Shown here: piece after piece, positions 36,592 to 44,595 of the stretch
How the letters are laid out: the number at the start of each line of letters is the position of its first letter
Position numbering within the stretch: the first letter of the stretch is position 1
Assembly (NCBI RefSeq): GCF_000495835.1
Contig: NZ_AWGC01000029.1
Coordinates: forward strand, 23,982-87,981
DNA: 64,000 bases
Origin: Asticcacaulis sp. AC402
Lineage (GTDB): Bacteria > Pseudomonadota > Alphaproteobacteria > Caulobacterales > Caulobacteraceae
Reading direction: 5' to 3'
Made by a program: the position numbers and the translations under genes
Notes under the pieces: generated by a model
Told to the model about the DNA's origin: nothing
The model's input: the letters and a program-made list of their open reading frames with translations, nothing else
The model's database searches: none

Positions 36592-37220
36592 CCGTCCGGG
36601 TTCTTGTGCAGATAGCCCTGGTGGTAGTCCTCGGCGAAGAAGAAGGGCTTGGCCGTGGTCTGGCCGGGGGCCTCGGCATCGGCCGGCGTGACGGGGCCGA
36701 AGATCTCGGTGGTGATAACGCCCTTGCCGATGGCCGACAGCGATTTCTGGTAGTCGGCCTTGCTGGCGAGGACAGCTTCGTACTGCGCCTGCGTGGTCGT
36801 GAAGATGGCCGAGCGGTATTGGGTGCCGACGTCGTTACCCTGACGGTGACCCTGGGTCGGGTCGTGGCTTTCCCAGAACAGCTTCAGCAACTGGGCGAAG
36901 CTGACGATTTTGGGGTCATAGACCACCAGTACGCCCTCGGTGTGTCCGGTCTGGCCGGAGCAGACCTCCTTGTAGGTGGGATTGGGGGTGTAGCCGCCGA
37001 TATAGCCGGCGGCGGTGGTGTAGATTCCGTCCTGTTGCCAGAACTTGCGCTCGACGCCCCAGAAACAGCCCATGGCGAAGACGACCTGCTCGGTGCCGTC
37101 CGGGTAGGGGCCTTTCAGCGGCGTGCCGAGCACGGCGTGAATCGTTTCGGTGGGGATGGCATCGCTGCGGCCGGCCAGGGCCTGGGTTGGCGCGACCATC
37201 TGGGTTTTGAGACCGAACAT
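36549..37220 (-). CDS. msrA: Peptide-methionine (S)-S-oxide reductase
   Basis: 223 residues. The active-site signature AMGCFWGVE is intact, and RxxxxYIGG-like [26 protein letters not shown] and [12 protein letters not shown] follow, all MsrA. The enzyme repairs oxidised methionine using thioredoxin. The N-terminal ~45 residues before the catalytic core lack a clear signal peptide. The resolving cysteine may be in the tail [13 protein letters not shown]. Confidence 0.93.
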   Translation of the reverse strand: MFGLKTQMVAPTQALAGRSDAIPTETIHAVLGTPLKGPYPDGTEQVVFAMGCFWGVERKFWQQDGIYTTAAGYIGGYTPNPTYKEVCSGQTGHTEGVLVVYDPKIVSFAQLLKLFWESHDPTQGHRQGNDVGTQYRSAIFTTTQAQYEAVLASKADYQKSLSAIGKGVITTEIFGPVTPADAEAPGQTTAKPFFFAEDYHQGYLHKNPDGYCGLKGTGAVCPI

Positions 37221-37364
37221 GTTGGTATTCCTTTTCGTTGCGCGATTTATACGCGCTCTTTGGTTATATGGTTACAAAAAAAGCGTAGCAAAGGGGCTTG
37301 CTCATTCATGCGGCGACGCTATAAGAGCCGTCTTCCGAACGCCACCTGACCGGCGTGCGGTGAT

Positions 37365-37454
37365 GGACAGGTGGCGGAGTGGTCGATCGCGCACGCTTGG
37401 AAAGCGTGTGTACGTGAAAGCGTACCGAGGGTTCGAATCCCTCTCTGTCCGCCA
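37365..37454 (+). tRNA. tRNA-Ser(GGA)
   Basis: 90 bases including an encoded CCA. Acceptor GGACAGG pairs with the 3' strand before GCCA, the anticodon stem is CACGC/GCGTG with loop TTGGAAA (anticodon GGA), a long variable arm follows (GTACGTGAAAGCGTAC) and the T loop is GTTCGAATC. The long variable arm identifies a class II tRNA, and the anticodon reads UCC/UCU. Confidence 0.96.
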
Positions 37455-37455
37455 C

Positions 37456-37497
37456 CCCATAGACAAAGCCCCCTTGCGGGGCTTTTTCTATGGGGTG
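37456..37497 (+). terminator. Terminator after tRNA-Ser
   Basis: CCCCATAGACAAAGCCCC, a short loop, then GGGGCTTTTTCTATGGGG: an extended hairpin with a T-run in the 3' arm, two bases after the tRNA. Confidence 0.85.
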
Positions 37498-37576
37498 GTG
37501 ACAGTAGGGTTCGAACCCTCGCAGAAAAAAGTGGGTTCGTAACCGTAGCGAAGCGAAGGTTTGGCGAAGCGCAGCC

Positions 37577-37636
37577 AATCCCTTTCTGTTTGCCACCCCA
37601 TCGAAAGAGCACCCTTACGGGGCATTTTCGATGGCA
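37577..37636 (+). repeat. Degenerate duplicate of tRNA-Ser 3' end plus its terminator
   Basis: AATCCCTTTCTGTTTGCCACCCCAT...CACCCTTACGGGGCATTTTCGATGG repeats 37436-37497 in the same order with substitutions. This is what a past integration or tandem duplication at the tRNA 3' end would leave. Only about 80 bases separate the two. Confidence 0.75.
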
Positions 37637-37676
37637 GGCCGAGAGGGATTGGGAGGCTTCCTCTGAGCGCGTCAGG

Positions 37677-39041
37677 CTATATGCTCTCGCGTTCCAGCGT
37701 CCGTCGGCCCTTGAGCCAGGTCAGGATATGGCTCCGGCTTTGCGGTTTCGAGAACAGATAGCCCTGCAGGTGCGAACAGCCCAGCCGTTGCAGCGCCTGG
37801 CGCTGGTCCTCGGTTTCCACCCCTTCGGCGACAACGCCAAGGCCCAGGCCGCGCGCCAGGTGAATCACCGCGCTGATGATCGGTGCCGCCTGGGGCTCAA
37901 CGCCCAGGCCGTCGATAAAACACTTGTCGATCTTGATGACGTCGAGCGGGAAGTTCTTGACGCTGAACAACGACGAATAACCGGTGCCGAAATCGTCGAG
38001 AGCAATGCGAAAACCAAGGTTGCGTAAGGCGCCAAGGGTATCTGCAGCGCCGCGGCTGTCCTCGAAAAAGGCCGTTTCGGTCACTTCGACATGGATGCGG
38101 CCATAGGGCACGCCGGCGGCATCGGCATGGCCGCGCAGGATCTGCACCATGTCGGTGCCGTTAAACTGACGCGCCGACAGGTTGATGGCGACATATTGCT
38201 GTGGCCAGTCGCCGCAGTCGTTGAGCGCCTGGCGGATAACCCAGTCGCCGATGCCGCGGATCAGCCCGCTCTCTTCGGCTACGGGAATGAAGACGGCCGG
38301 AGACACCTGGCCCAGATCGGCGCTCTTCCAGCGCAGCAGGGCTTCGAACCCGGCGACCTCCTGGGTCGCGGCGGCGATGATCGGTTGATAATACAGTTCC
38401 AGTTCCTTGTTAGCGATGGCCTTGGCCAGGCCGGCTTCGATGGCCCGTCGGCGACGCAGATTGTCGTCTAGGCTCTTGTCGAAGCGGCAGACGCGGTTGC
38501 GCCCGGCGCGCTTGGCGGCGAACAAGGCGATGTCGGCGCAGCGCATCAGGTCGGTGACACCGCGCAGGCCGCAATCCTGGCCCAGGAACAGGCCGACAGA
38601 GGCACCGATCTGGATGGCGTTGCCATTGACCAGGAATTCGGTCGCGCAGGCGTCGACCACCTGGCGGCAAATGACTTCGGCCGTCTCTGCCGCGTCAGTC
38701 GCCAGAATAAAGCCGAATTCGTCACCGCTCAGGCGCGCCAGGAAAGCCTCCGCCGGCAGGGTATTGCGCAGCCGTTCGGTGACCTCGCAGATCAGGATGT
38801 CGCCGGCGGCATGGCCATAGGTATCATTGACATATTTGAACCGGTCGAGGTCGAGCAGGGCCAGCGAAAATGGCGCATCACCCTTCAGGCGCTGGCTCAG
38901 TTCGCGCTGGAACGCCGCCCGGTTCGGTGCGCCCGTCTGGAAATCGTGAAAGGCGGCATGGATAGCGCGAGCCTCGCTTTCACTGAGCTGTTTCACCCTC
39001 TCCTGGAGGTCCTGCAACTGTTGCTGGTCGGGTGTTTGCAT
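37677..39041 (-). CDS. GGDEF-EAL cyclic-di-GMP signalling protein
   Basis: 454 residues, soluble. An N-terminal coiled coil (~30 residues) leads to a GGDEF domain with LLDLDRFKYVNDTYGHAAGD and active site RLSGDEFGF (SGDEF, a variant often active); no RxxD inhibitory site is seen five residues upstream. The EAL domain keeps FEALLRW, INLSARQF, VEVTETAF, DDFGTGYSSL, KIDKCFIDGL and AEGVET, so phosphodiesterase activity is likely. With no sensory domain, its control may be through partners or expression. Confidence 0.92.
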   Translation of the reverse strand: MQTPDQQQLQDLQERVKQLSESEARAIHAAFHDFQTGAPNRAAFQRELSQRLKGDAPFSLALLDLDRFKYVNDTYGHAAGDILICEVTERLRNTLPAEAFLARLSGDEFGFILATDAAETAEVICRQVVDACATEFLVNGNAIQIGASVGLFLGQDCGLRGVTDLMRCADIALFAAKRAGRNRVCRFDKSLDDNLRRRRAIEAGLAKAIANKELELYYQPIIAAATQEVAGFEALLRWKSADLGQVSPAVFIPVAEESGLIRGIGDWVIRQALNDCGDWPQQYVAINLSARQFNGTDMVQILRGHADAAGVPYGRIHVEVTETAFFEDSRGAADTLGALRNLGFRIALDDFGTGYSSLFSVKNFPLDVIKIDKCFIDGLGVEPQAAPIISAVIHLARGLGLGVVAEGVETEDQRQALQRLGCSHLQGYLFSKPQSRSHILTWLKGRRTLERESI

Positions 39042-39405
39042 AGGCTGAGCCGTCCGTCTGATCGTAGGAAGCTAGGGCAGAAATGTTAAGAAGCGGTGGC
39101 AGCTGGTGTTTGATGCGGTAACGGACGGTTTACCGTGCTTTTTCATTCTTGGTAACGCCCGGAAGTTGAACCCCGGGCGGTTTTCACCTGAAAAACTGTT
39201 AAGCTTGAATCGGGTCGATTTCAGTACTAATGTAACGTGTCGCTGCGATCACTTCCCCCCTCGAAAGTGGCGACTTTGACGGGCACCCTGCCCCCCAGGG
39301 TGCCCGTCTAACATTTGCCCTTCCCCTTACAGCATAAGCCTGAGACCGGCACCGCGCCATAGCAGTCGTGTGCGTCGATGCGAGCCGCCGATAGCGCAGT
39401 CCGGC

Positions 39406-39522
39406 TAGAGCGGTATGCGTTTTGATGGAATCAAAACCCCGGTCTACGTTTTTTTGTCGCACAATTTATCCGAAAACGGGGACGCCCGTGCGGTGCTGCA
39501 CACTTTATCGGACTGCGCCCTG
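39406..39522. repeat. TAGAGC palindromic repeat
   Basis: TAGAGCGG...GATGGAATCAAAACCCCGGTCTA, then CCGAAAACGGGGACGCCCGTGCGG and a closing ATCGGACTGCGCCC. It is close to the copy at 59341-59457 and stands 70 bases beyond the vWA gene 3' end. Confidence 0.82.
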
Positions 39523-39537
39523 GGGCGAACAAAAAGA

Positions 39538-39570
39538 CAAAGGCCCGTCGATGACGGACGGGCCCTCTTT
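39538..39570 (-). terminator. Terminator of the vWA-domain gene
   Basis: GGCCCGTC-GATGAC-GGACGGGCC, with a T-rich run on the minus-strand 3' side (CTTTGTCTTTTTG), 24-55 bases beyond the stop at 39594. Confidence 0.8.
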
Positions 39571-39593
39571 TCGCTTTCCGTCCGCAGGGCAGG

Positions 39594-41345
39594 TTACTGC
39601 CTGACCCTGGCGGTTTCGGCCAGGCGGGTCAGTTCCAGGAACTCCTGGCGGCGGTAATCGGTCTGTGTTCCTCCAAGTGTCCGGGCGTCGGCAAGGCTGT
39701 AGGTCCCGAGGTATGTGTCGCCGCGCAGAATCTGGCCATAGGCCGCGACCGCTGCCGCAAACGCCATATCACCCCGTGCCGGCTGCGCTGTGACCACCAT
39801 CGCCGCCGGGACAGCCTGTTGGATCAGGCGCGACGTGTCCTCGCCCGGCAGCTTGTAGCGGAGTTTTAGCCACACCAACTGGTCGTCCTGGGTGCCGGCG
39901 GCCGCCACCGTGTTGCCAGCGAAATGGCGGTCGGGCAGCCAGCCCTCGGTTCCGGTCGGGACGATCTCATAGATGGCCGTGACCTGATGACCGGCGCCAA
40001 TATCGCCGGCATCGACCGCGTCATTGTTGAAGTCTTCCTCCGCCAGGGCGCGGTTCTCGTAGCCGATCAGCCGATATTGCGACACCAGGGCAGGATTGAA
40101 CTCGACCTGGATCTTGACGTCCCTGGCGACCGTGAACAGGGTCGAGGACAGCTCGTCGTCAAGCACCTTGCGCGCCTCCATGGCGCTGTCGATATAGGCG
40201 TAGTTGCCGTTACCGACATCGGCCATCTTCTCCATCAGGCCTTCGTTGTAGTTTCCGGTGCCAAAGCCCAGCGCCGTCAGCGTGACACCCGATTCGCGGT
40301 TCTGCTTAACCAGGGCCTCGACCTCAGCGATCGACGAAATCCCGACATTGAAGTCGCCATCGGTCGCCAGGATCACGCGGTTGATGCCGCCGTCGATAAA
40401 GTTGGCCTTTGCCGTGGCATAGGCCAGGGCCATGCCCTGGCCGCCCGCCGTCGAGCCGCCTGCCGATAGACACTCCAAAGCCTGCTTGACGTACTTGCCT
40501 TCATGGGTGGGCGCCAGAACAATGCCGGTTGCGCTGGCATAGACGACGATCGACACCTTGTCGTCGGGGCGCAGATTGTCAGACAGCATGGACAGGGCTG
40601 TCTTGACCAGCGGCAGCTTGTCGGGATCGCTCATCGAGCCGGAGACATCGATCAGGAAGACCAGGTTGGCGGCCGGGCGTTCCGACCGCGGAACGTCATA
40701 GGCGCGCAGGCCAACCCGCATCAGCCGGGTCCTGGCGTTCCACGGGGTTAGGGCGACATCGGTGGTGATCGAAAAAGGCTTCGACCGGTCCTGGGGCAGA
40801 GGGTAGTCATAGCGGAAATAGTTGAGCAGTTCTTCGGTGCGCACCGCCGCTTCGGGGGGTGTGACGCCGTCGTTGAGCATGCGCCGGACATTGGCATAGG
40901 CGCCGGTGTCGACATCAACCGAGAAGGTCGATACCGGCACTTCGGCGACCCTCACCACCGAGGCTACGGGCTCACCCTTATACTTTTCGGTAAATGGCTT
41001 GGTTTGCACATCGGTGAACCCGGCATAGCCGTAGCTGGTCGGAGGCGCGACAGCTAGTGCCATGACCGGTGGCGGCGGCGGCGGAGGTGGTGCTGAGACG
41101 ACAGGTGCCGGTGCGGCTTCCGCACGTCTTTTTTGGGACTTCGCCGTTTTCTGTTTGGGTCTCGCCCCTGTGACAACCACCTGCTGCGAGGCACTGTAAT
41201 TGAGGTGGTCTTCTGGTTCTGCGATGGAATTGCATCGTACTGGCGAGTCCGCGATGACAACAGGTGTCGTCGCCATGGCCATGGGAACAGGTAAACCGGC
41301 GCCCGCCACCATGGCGGCCGCGCCGGCGAATAAAAATCCGCGCAT
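39594..41345 (-). CDS. Exported von Willebrand factor A-domain protein (YfbK-like)
   Basis: 583 residues from ATG 41345, where GAGGGAG lies 6 bases upstream; the frame upstream is unlikely to be coding. A signal peptide is followed by a Pro-rich linker (eight prolines in a row). The conserved YfbK N-terminal block is STFSVDVDTGAYANVRRML. The vWA domain has the MIDAS motif LIDVSGSMSDPDK and ATDGDFNVG. A C-terminal DUF3520 region ends in an Arg-rich tail. It probably binds a partner or ligand in the periplasm through a metal ion. Confidence 0.88.
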   Translation of the reverse strand: MRGFLFAGAAAMVAGAGLPVPMAMATTPVVIADSPVRCNSIAEPEDHLNYSASQQVVVTGARPKQKTAKSQKRRAEAAPAPVVSAPPPPPPPPVMALAVAPPTSYGYAGFTDVQTKPFTEKYKGEPVASVVRVAEVPVSTFSVDVDTGAYANVRRMLNDGVTPPEAAVRTEELLNYFRYDYPLPQDRSKPFSITTDVALTPWNARTRLMRVGLRAYDVPRSERPAANLVFLIDVSGSMSDPDKLPLVKTALSMLSDNLRPDDKVSIVVYASATGIVLAPTHEGKYVKQALECLSAGGSTAGGQGMALAYATAKANFIDGGINRVILATDGDFNVGISSIAEVEALVKQNRESGVTLTALGFGTGNYNEGLMEKMADVGNGNYAYIDSAMEARKVLDDELSSTLFTVARDVKIQVEFNPALVSQYRLIGYENRALAEEDFNNDAVDAGDIGAGHQVTAIYEIVPTGTEGWLPDRHFAGNTVAAAGTQDDQLVWLKLRYKLPGEDTSRLIQQAVPAAMVVTAQPARGDMAFAAAVAAYGQILRGDTYLGTYSLADARTLGGTQTDYRRQEFLELTRLAETARVRQ

Positions 41346-41744
41346 CTTGATCTCCCTCACGCCCTGTCCGAAGGGCCCTTCCGTCCGTGAAGTCACGAAC
41401 GCCGCTATCTGAGATTTCGCTCGGATTGCGCGCAAAATATGTCGTGGATTGTGGCAATTGTGGCGGCCCCGAAAGGACAAGGGTGTGACCACAGGCGCTC
41501 TGCCTCTGACCCATTTGAGTCAACGCTCACATCCAGGAATCGTCGCCCGTCGGCTGGGCCCCGGTGGTAAAGAAACGGCCCCGACGATGCCAATACCCAT
41601 GAAGCCGCGGCCGATCCTTAACCGGCCTGGCCTGAAATCTTGACTCTCAACGCAGGGACCAAGGTGTTCACTTCCGGACAGTCGTTGCAGAAACACCGTC
41701 CTCAGGCCGATGGCAGGATCGGGCCGGAGAGCCCATGGCCGTCG
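41346..41744. other. Intergenic stretch without a convincing gene
   Basis: 399 bases between the vWA gene start and the VOC gene stop. Several short frames exist on both strands but none has a ribosome site with coding-like codon use. It must hold the promoter of the vWA gene. Confidence 0.4.
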
Positions 41745-42101
41745 TTATGCGGCCGGTGGTTCCCACAGTTCGACCGGGTTACCTTCGGGGTCGATGATGC
41801 GGGCAAAGCGTCCGGTTTCGGGCGTGTCCCAGGCCGCATCGGTCGTGACGTCGATACCCGCCGCCCGCAGGGACGCGAGCAGGGCGTCAAGCTCGGTGAC
41901 CCGAAAGTTCATCATCCACGGCTTGTCCGCCGGGAAATAGTCCGTGGTTTCGCTGAACGGCATGAAGACGGTCGGACCGGCTGCCTGGCGCCATTGATAA
42001 TCGTCCGTGGTCATGATGCCGAGGTGGCTCTGATACCATTGCAGCAAAGCTTTCGGATCCCTGGCGCGAAAAAAGACGCCGCCTATTCCAACAACTGGCA
42101 T
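41745..42101 (-). CDS. VOC (glyoxalase/bleomycin-resistance) family protein
   Basis: 118 residues from ATG 42101, with AGGAGG 5 bases upstream. GGVFFRARDPKALLQWYQSHLGI and the C-terminal FARIIDPEGNPVELWEPP are the two halves of the VOC fold, with the glutamate in VELWEP as a metal ligand. Members bind or convert small metabolites or antibiotics. The substrate is unknown. It is divergent from the YdeI-family gene. Confidence 0.85.
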   Translation of the reverse strand: MPVVGIGGVFFRARDPKALLQWYQSHLGIMTTDDYQWRQAAGPTVFMPFSETTDYFPADKPWMMNFRVTELDALLASLRAAGIDVTTDAAWDTPETGRFARIIDPEGNPVELWEPPAA

Positions 42102-42206
42102 GAACGCCTCCTGTACCAGGGTGAAGCCGATACCAGAGGCGCAAAACGGCCGCCATCTTTCCTTGCGACGGGGTTTGCCGTATCGTGCCGCAAAAGGGAG
42201 ACCACG

Positions 42207-42647
42207 ATGACGTTCCACACTACCCTGTACCAGCCTGAGGGGCGGGCGGTCACGGGCATCATCGTCCCGGCGCCGGTGGTCGAGGCGCTGGGCGCCGGCA
42301 AGAAGCCGCCGGTCGTCGTGAACGTCAATGGCTACATTTTCCGCACCACCGTCGCCGTCATGGGTGGCCACTACATGGTTCCGTTTTCCTCCGAGCACCG
42401 CGCGGCTTCCGGCATCAATGGCGGCGATGCCATCGAGGTCGAGCTCGAGCTCGATTCTGCCCCGCGTGTGGTCGAAATCCCCGACGATTTCCAGGCTGCC
42501 CTGGATGCCGCCGGGGTCGACGAAGCCTTCGACAAACTGTCCTTTACCCAGCGCAAGGAACATGTCCGCGCCATCGAGGACGCCAGGACGCCGCAAACCC
42601 GTGCCCGTCGCATCGACAAGGCGATTGCCCTGTTGCTGGGCCGGTGA
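42207..42647 (+). CDS. DUF1905/YdeI-type (OmpD-associated) protein
   Basis: 146 residues from ATG 42207, with GGGAGA 5-6 bases upstream. The N-terminal DUF1905 beta domain (VEALGAGKKPPVVVNVNGYIFRTTV...GGDAIEVELELD) is followed by the YdeI helical domain (LDAAGVDEAFDKLSFTQRKEHVRAIEDART). Some relatives protect against bacteriocins or cationic peptides in enterobacteria; the role here is unproven. The window also contains a broken single-domain YdeI relative at 9469-9853. Confidence 0.82.
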   Translation: MTFHTTLYQPEGRAVTGIIVPAPVVEALGAGKKPPVVVNVNGYIFRTTVAVMGGHYMVPFSSEHRAASGINGGDAIEVELELDSAPRVVEIPDDFQAALDAAGVDEAFDKLSFTQRKEHVRAIEDARTPQTRARRIDKAIALLLGR

Positions 42648-43427
42648 TCAGGCAAAAAGGCCCGGCAGGAAGGGTTGACCGGCCAGGGCCTCGGTAAAGG
42701 TCCAGACGCAGAGGCCGGTGTAGGCAGCGGTGCCGATGACCACCAGACCCCACCGCGCCGGACCCGGCAGCCTGCCGATCAGCAGGGCGCCCAGCGGCAG
42801 GACCTGATGGGCATGCAGGGCGAAGAAGTGCGCCACCCTTAGATCACCGCCGGCGCGGTTCCAGCCGAAGAGAGGAAAGCTGCCAGCCTCGGCGCCGACG
42901 GCATGGCCTGCGGTCGAGGACATGTAACCGGCTGTGATCATGACCAGGACCGTCGACACGACAAGCCCCGCCACCAGGGCAAAGCGCAGGTCGCCGCGCA
43001 AGCCGGTGACCGGATGGCGGGCGATGTCCCACGCGACCGGCAGCATGGTCAGGGTGATCAGCACCGCACCTATGCCCATCAGGATGTACATGACCGAATG
43101 GAAGGTATCGGAGACGAAGAAGTGCGACTTCTGGCCCAGAGCCGCCTGGAAGCTGATATAGCCGAGCTCGAAAACGGCTGGCAGGATCAGCCCCCAGCGC
43201 ACGAAGACCATGTGCCAGCGCGACTGGCGCTCCGGCCGGGTGAAGTGCAGATAGGCCGCCTGGGTGGCCGCGAACACGCCCAGGGAGAGGGCGAACTTGG
43301 CGGGCTTGACCCAGACATTGACCCCGTCCAGCAGACGGGAATCGAGGCCCTGGGCGACCAGCATGGCGAGGAAGGCGACGCCGAAGACCAGGGCCGCGGC
43401 AGCGAGGGTCTTTTGTGCGGAGGTCAT
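42648..43427 (-). CDS. Seven/eight-helix membrane protein of unknown function
   Basis: 259 residues from ATG 43427, one base past the stop of the upstream ABA4-like gene. About seven hydrophobic helices are visible, with conserved-looking polar positions in WVKPAKFALSLGVF and a histidine-rich pair of segments, DTFHSVMY and AHFFALHAHQVLP. The histidines in helices could bind haem or metal. I do not recognise the family. The tight pairing with the ABA4-like gene suggests a joint role. Confidence 0.7.
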   Translation of the reverse strand: MTSAQKTLAAAALVFGVAFLAMLVAQGLDSRLLDGVNVWVKPAKFALSLGVFAATQAAYLHFTRPERQSRWHMVFVRWGLILPAVFELGYISFQAALGQKSHFFVSDTFHSVMYILMGIGAVLITLTMLPVAWDIARHPVTGLRGDLRFALVAGLVVSTVLVMITAGYMSSTAGHAVGAEAGSFPLFGWNRAGGDLRVAHFFALHAHQVLPLGALLIGRLPGPARWGLVVIGTAAYTGLCVWTFTEALAGQPFLPGLFA

Positions 43428-43428
43428 G

Positions 43429-43863
43429 TCAGGCGGCCTTCTTTTCCGGGGCGAACAGGCTGAGGACGGCATAGAGCAGCAGGCCGGCCGGGCCGAACAG
43501 GAAGGTCAGGCCCAGGCACGGCACGATCAGCCAGCCGTTGAGGCCGCGCCTGGCACTGTCCTCGACGATCCAGGCGCCGACGAAAAGGTCGAAGGCCAGA
43601 TAATGCAGCCAACCCGCCGTCAGGGCGAAATCATTGGCAAACAGGGCGCGCACGGCGATCAGCGACGAAAAGCCGCCTTCGCCGAAAGCCTCACGGCCCA
43701 CAATCAGCAGGCCGATATAGGCCGCGCCGAAGACAAAGGCGGCGGTCAGTCGGACCAGGCCGACCGAGCGCGGGCGAAACGGCCGGACCACAAGCCCCGC
43801 CACAAGGGTCAGCCAGCCGGCCATGGCCAGCAGGTTGCCGAGATTGAAAAAGGTTTCCGCCAT
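43429..43863 (-). CDS. ABA4-like (DUF4281) membrane protein
   Basis: 144 residues with four helices. FNLGNLLAMAGWLTLV, the polar block FANDFALTAGWLHYLAFDLFVGAWI and the C-terminal FLFGPAGLLLYAVL match the ABA4-like family. The family is named for a plant plastid protein needed for neoxanthin synthesis; bacterial roles are unclear. AGGAGG lies 8 bases upstream. It is divergent from a TetR regulator with candidate operators between. Confidence 0.82.
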   Translation of the reverse strand: MAETFFNLGNLLAMAGWLTLVAGLVVRPFRPRSVGLVRLTAAFVFGAAYIGLLIVGREAFGEGGFSSLIAVRALFANDFALTAGWLHYLAFDLFVGAWIVEDSARRGLNGWLIVPCLGLTFLFGPAGLLLYAVLSLFAPEKKAA

Positions 43864-43893
43864 GGGCGTGCCTCCTGGATTGCAAACTGAATC

Positions 43894-43961
43894 TAAACAC
43901 TGTAAAGACCGAGATATCGCGCAATCTGAACACCGTCAAGTTAAATCTTTACACTGTTAAC
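43894..43961. promoter_or_regulatory. Candidate TetR operators
   Basis: TAAACACTGTAAAG (43894-43907) and, on the other strand, TTAACAGTGTAAAG (43947-43960) are near-identical imperfect palindromes; a weaker third, AACACCGTCAAG, is at 43929-43940. They lie between the TetR gene and the ABA4-like operon, the last one touching the TetR start codon, as expected for an autoregulated repressor. Confidence 0.6.
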
Positions 43962-44555
43962 ATGTCAGCCGAGCCTTCAAAGCCCTACCACCATGGCGAA
44001 CTGCGTCAGGCGCTGATCAACGCCACCGAACAGATCCTGACCGAACGCGGTCTGGAGGGCTTTTCAATGCGGGAGGCGGCACGCCGGGCCGGTGTGTCTG
44101 CGGCCGCGCCGGCGCATCATTTCGGCGATACCCGCGGCCTTTTGACCGCGGTGGCGACGGCGGGTTTTCTCGAACTGCAGGCCGCCTTGCGCGAGGCCAA
44201 TACGCAGGGCGGCGACCGCACGGCCCGTATCCAGGCTCAGGCGAGGGCCTATATCCGTTTCGGTGTCGCTCACCCGGCGCGATTCGATCTGATGTGGCGG
44301 TGTGAGGCACTCAATCGCGCTGATCCGGCCTATTTGTCAGCCAGTGTCGGGGCCTTTTCGTTGTTGCATGAGGTGATCACGGGTGTCGCGGTTTCGGCGG
44401 AGCAGTTATGTGATGTCGCCAAACCGGGTATCGACGTCCGCGCGGTTGCGGCCTGGTCGCTGGTCCATGGGTTTACCACCTTAGCACGGCAGGGCAATTT
44501 CGATCCCGAGATGCCCGGGTTGATGGATGGCGTCATGGCCACACTCACCGTGTAA
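43962..44555 (+). CDS. TetR/AcrR family transcriptional regulator (WHG domain)
   Basis: 197 residues. The N-terminal helix-turn-helix is LINATEQILTERGLEGFSMREAARRAGVSAAAPAHHFGDTRGLL. The C-terminal ligand domain has the WHG-type pattern YIRFGVAHPARFDLMWRCE and AAWSLVHGFTTLA. It likely represses the divergent ABA4-like/membrane protein operon and itself. The ligand is unknown. Confidence 0.9.
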   Translation: MSAEPSKPYHHGELRQALINATEQILTERGLEGFSMREAARRAGVSAAAPAHHFGDTRGLLTAVATAGFLELQAALREANTQGGDRTARIQAQARAYIRFGVAHPARFDLMWRCEALNRADPAYLSASVGAFSLLHEVITGVAVSAEQLCDVAKPGIDVRAVAAWSLVHGFTTLARQGNFDPEMPGLMDGVMATLTV

Positions 44556-44595
44556 CGTCTTGCCGCCGGGTGAAAATGCCGCCAATAGAGGGGGC

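Larger units (their letters stand above)
39042..39593. other. Intergenic region with hairpin, TAGAGC repeat and terminator
   Basis: 552 bases with no convincing gene. It holds a strong palindrome GACGGGCACCCTG/CAGGGTGCCCGTC at about 39277-39306, the TAGAGC repeat at 39406-39522 and the terminator of the vWA gene at about 39540-39570. Frames called here are repeat-encoded. Confidence 0.6.

Noticed and set aside
39199..39462. 87-codon minus-strand frame
   Set aside because: Most of it lies across the TAGAGC repeat and a palindrome; no ribosome site and non-coding codon use.
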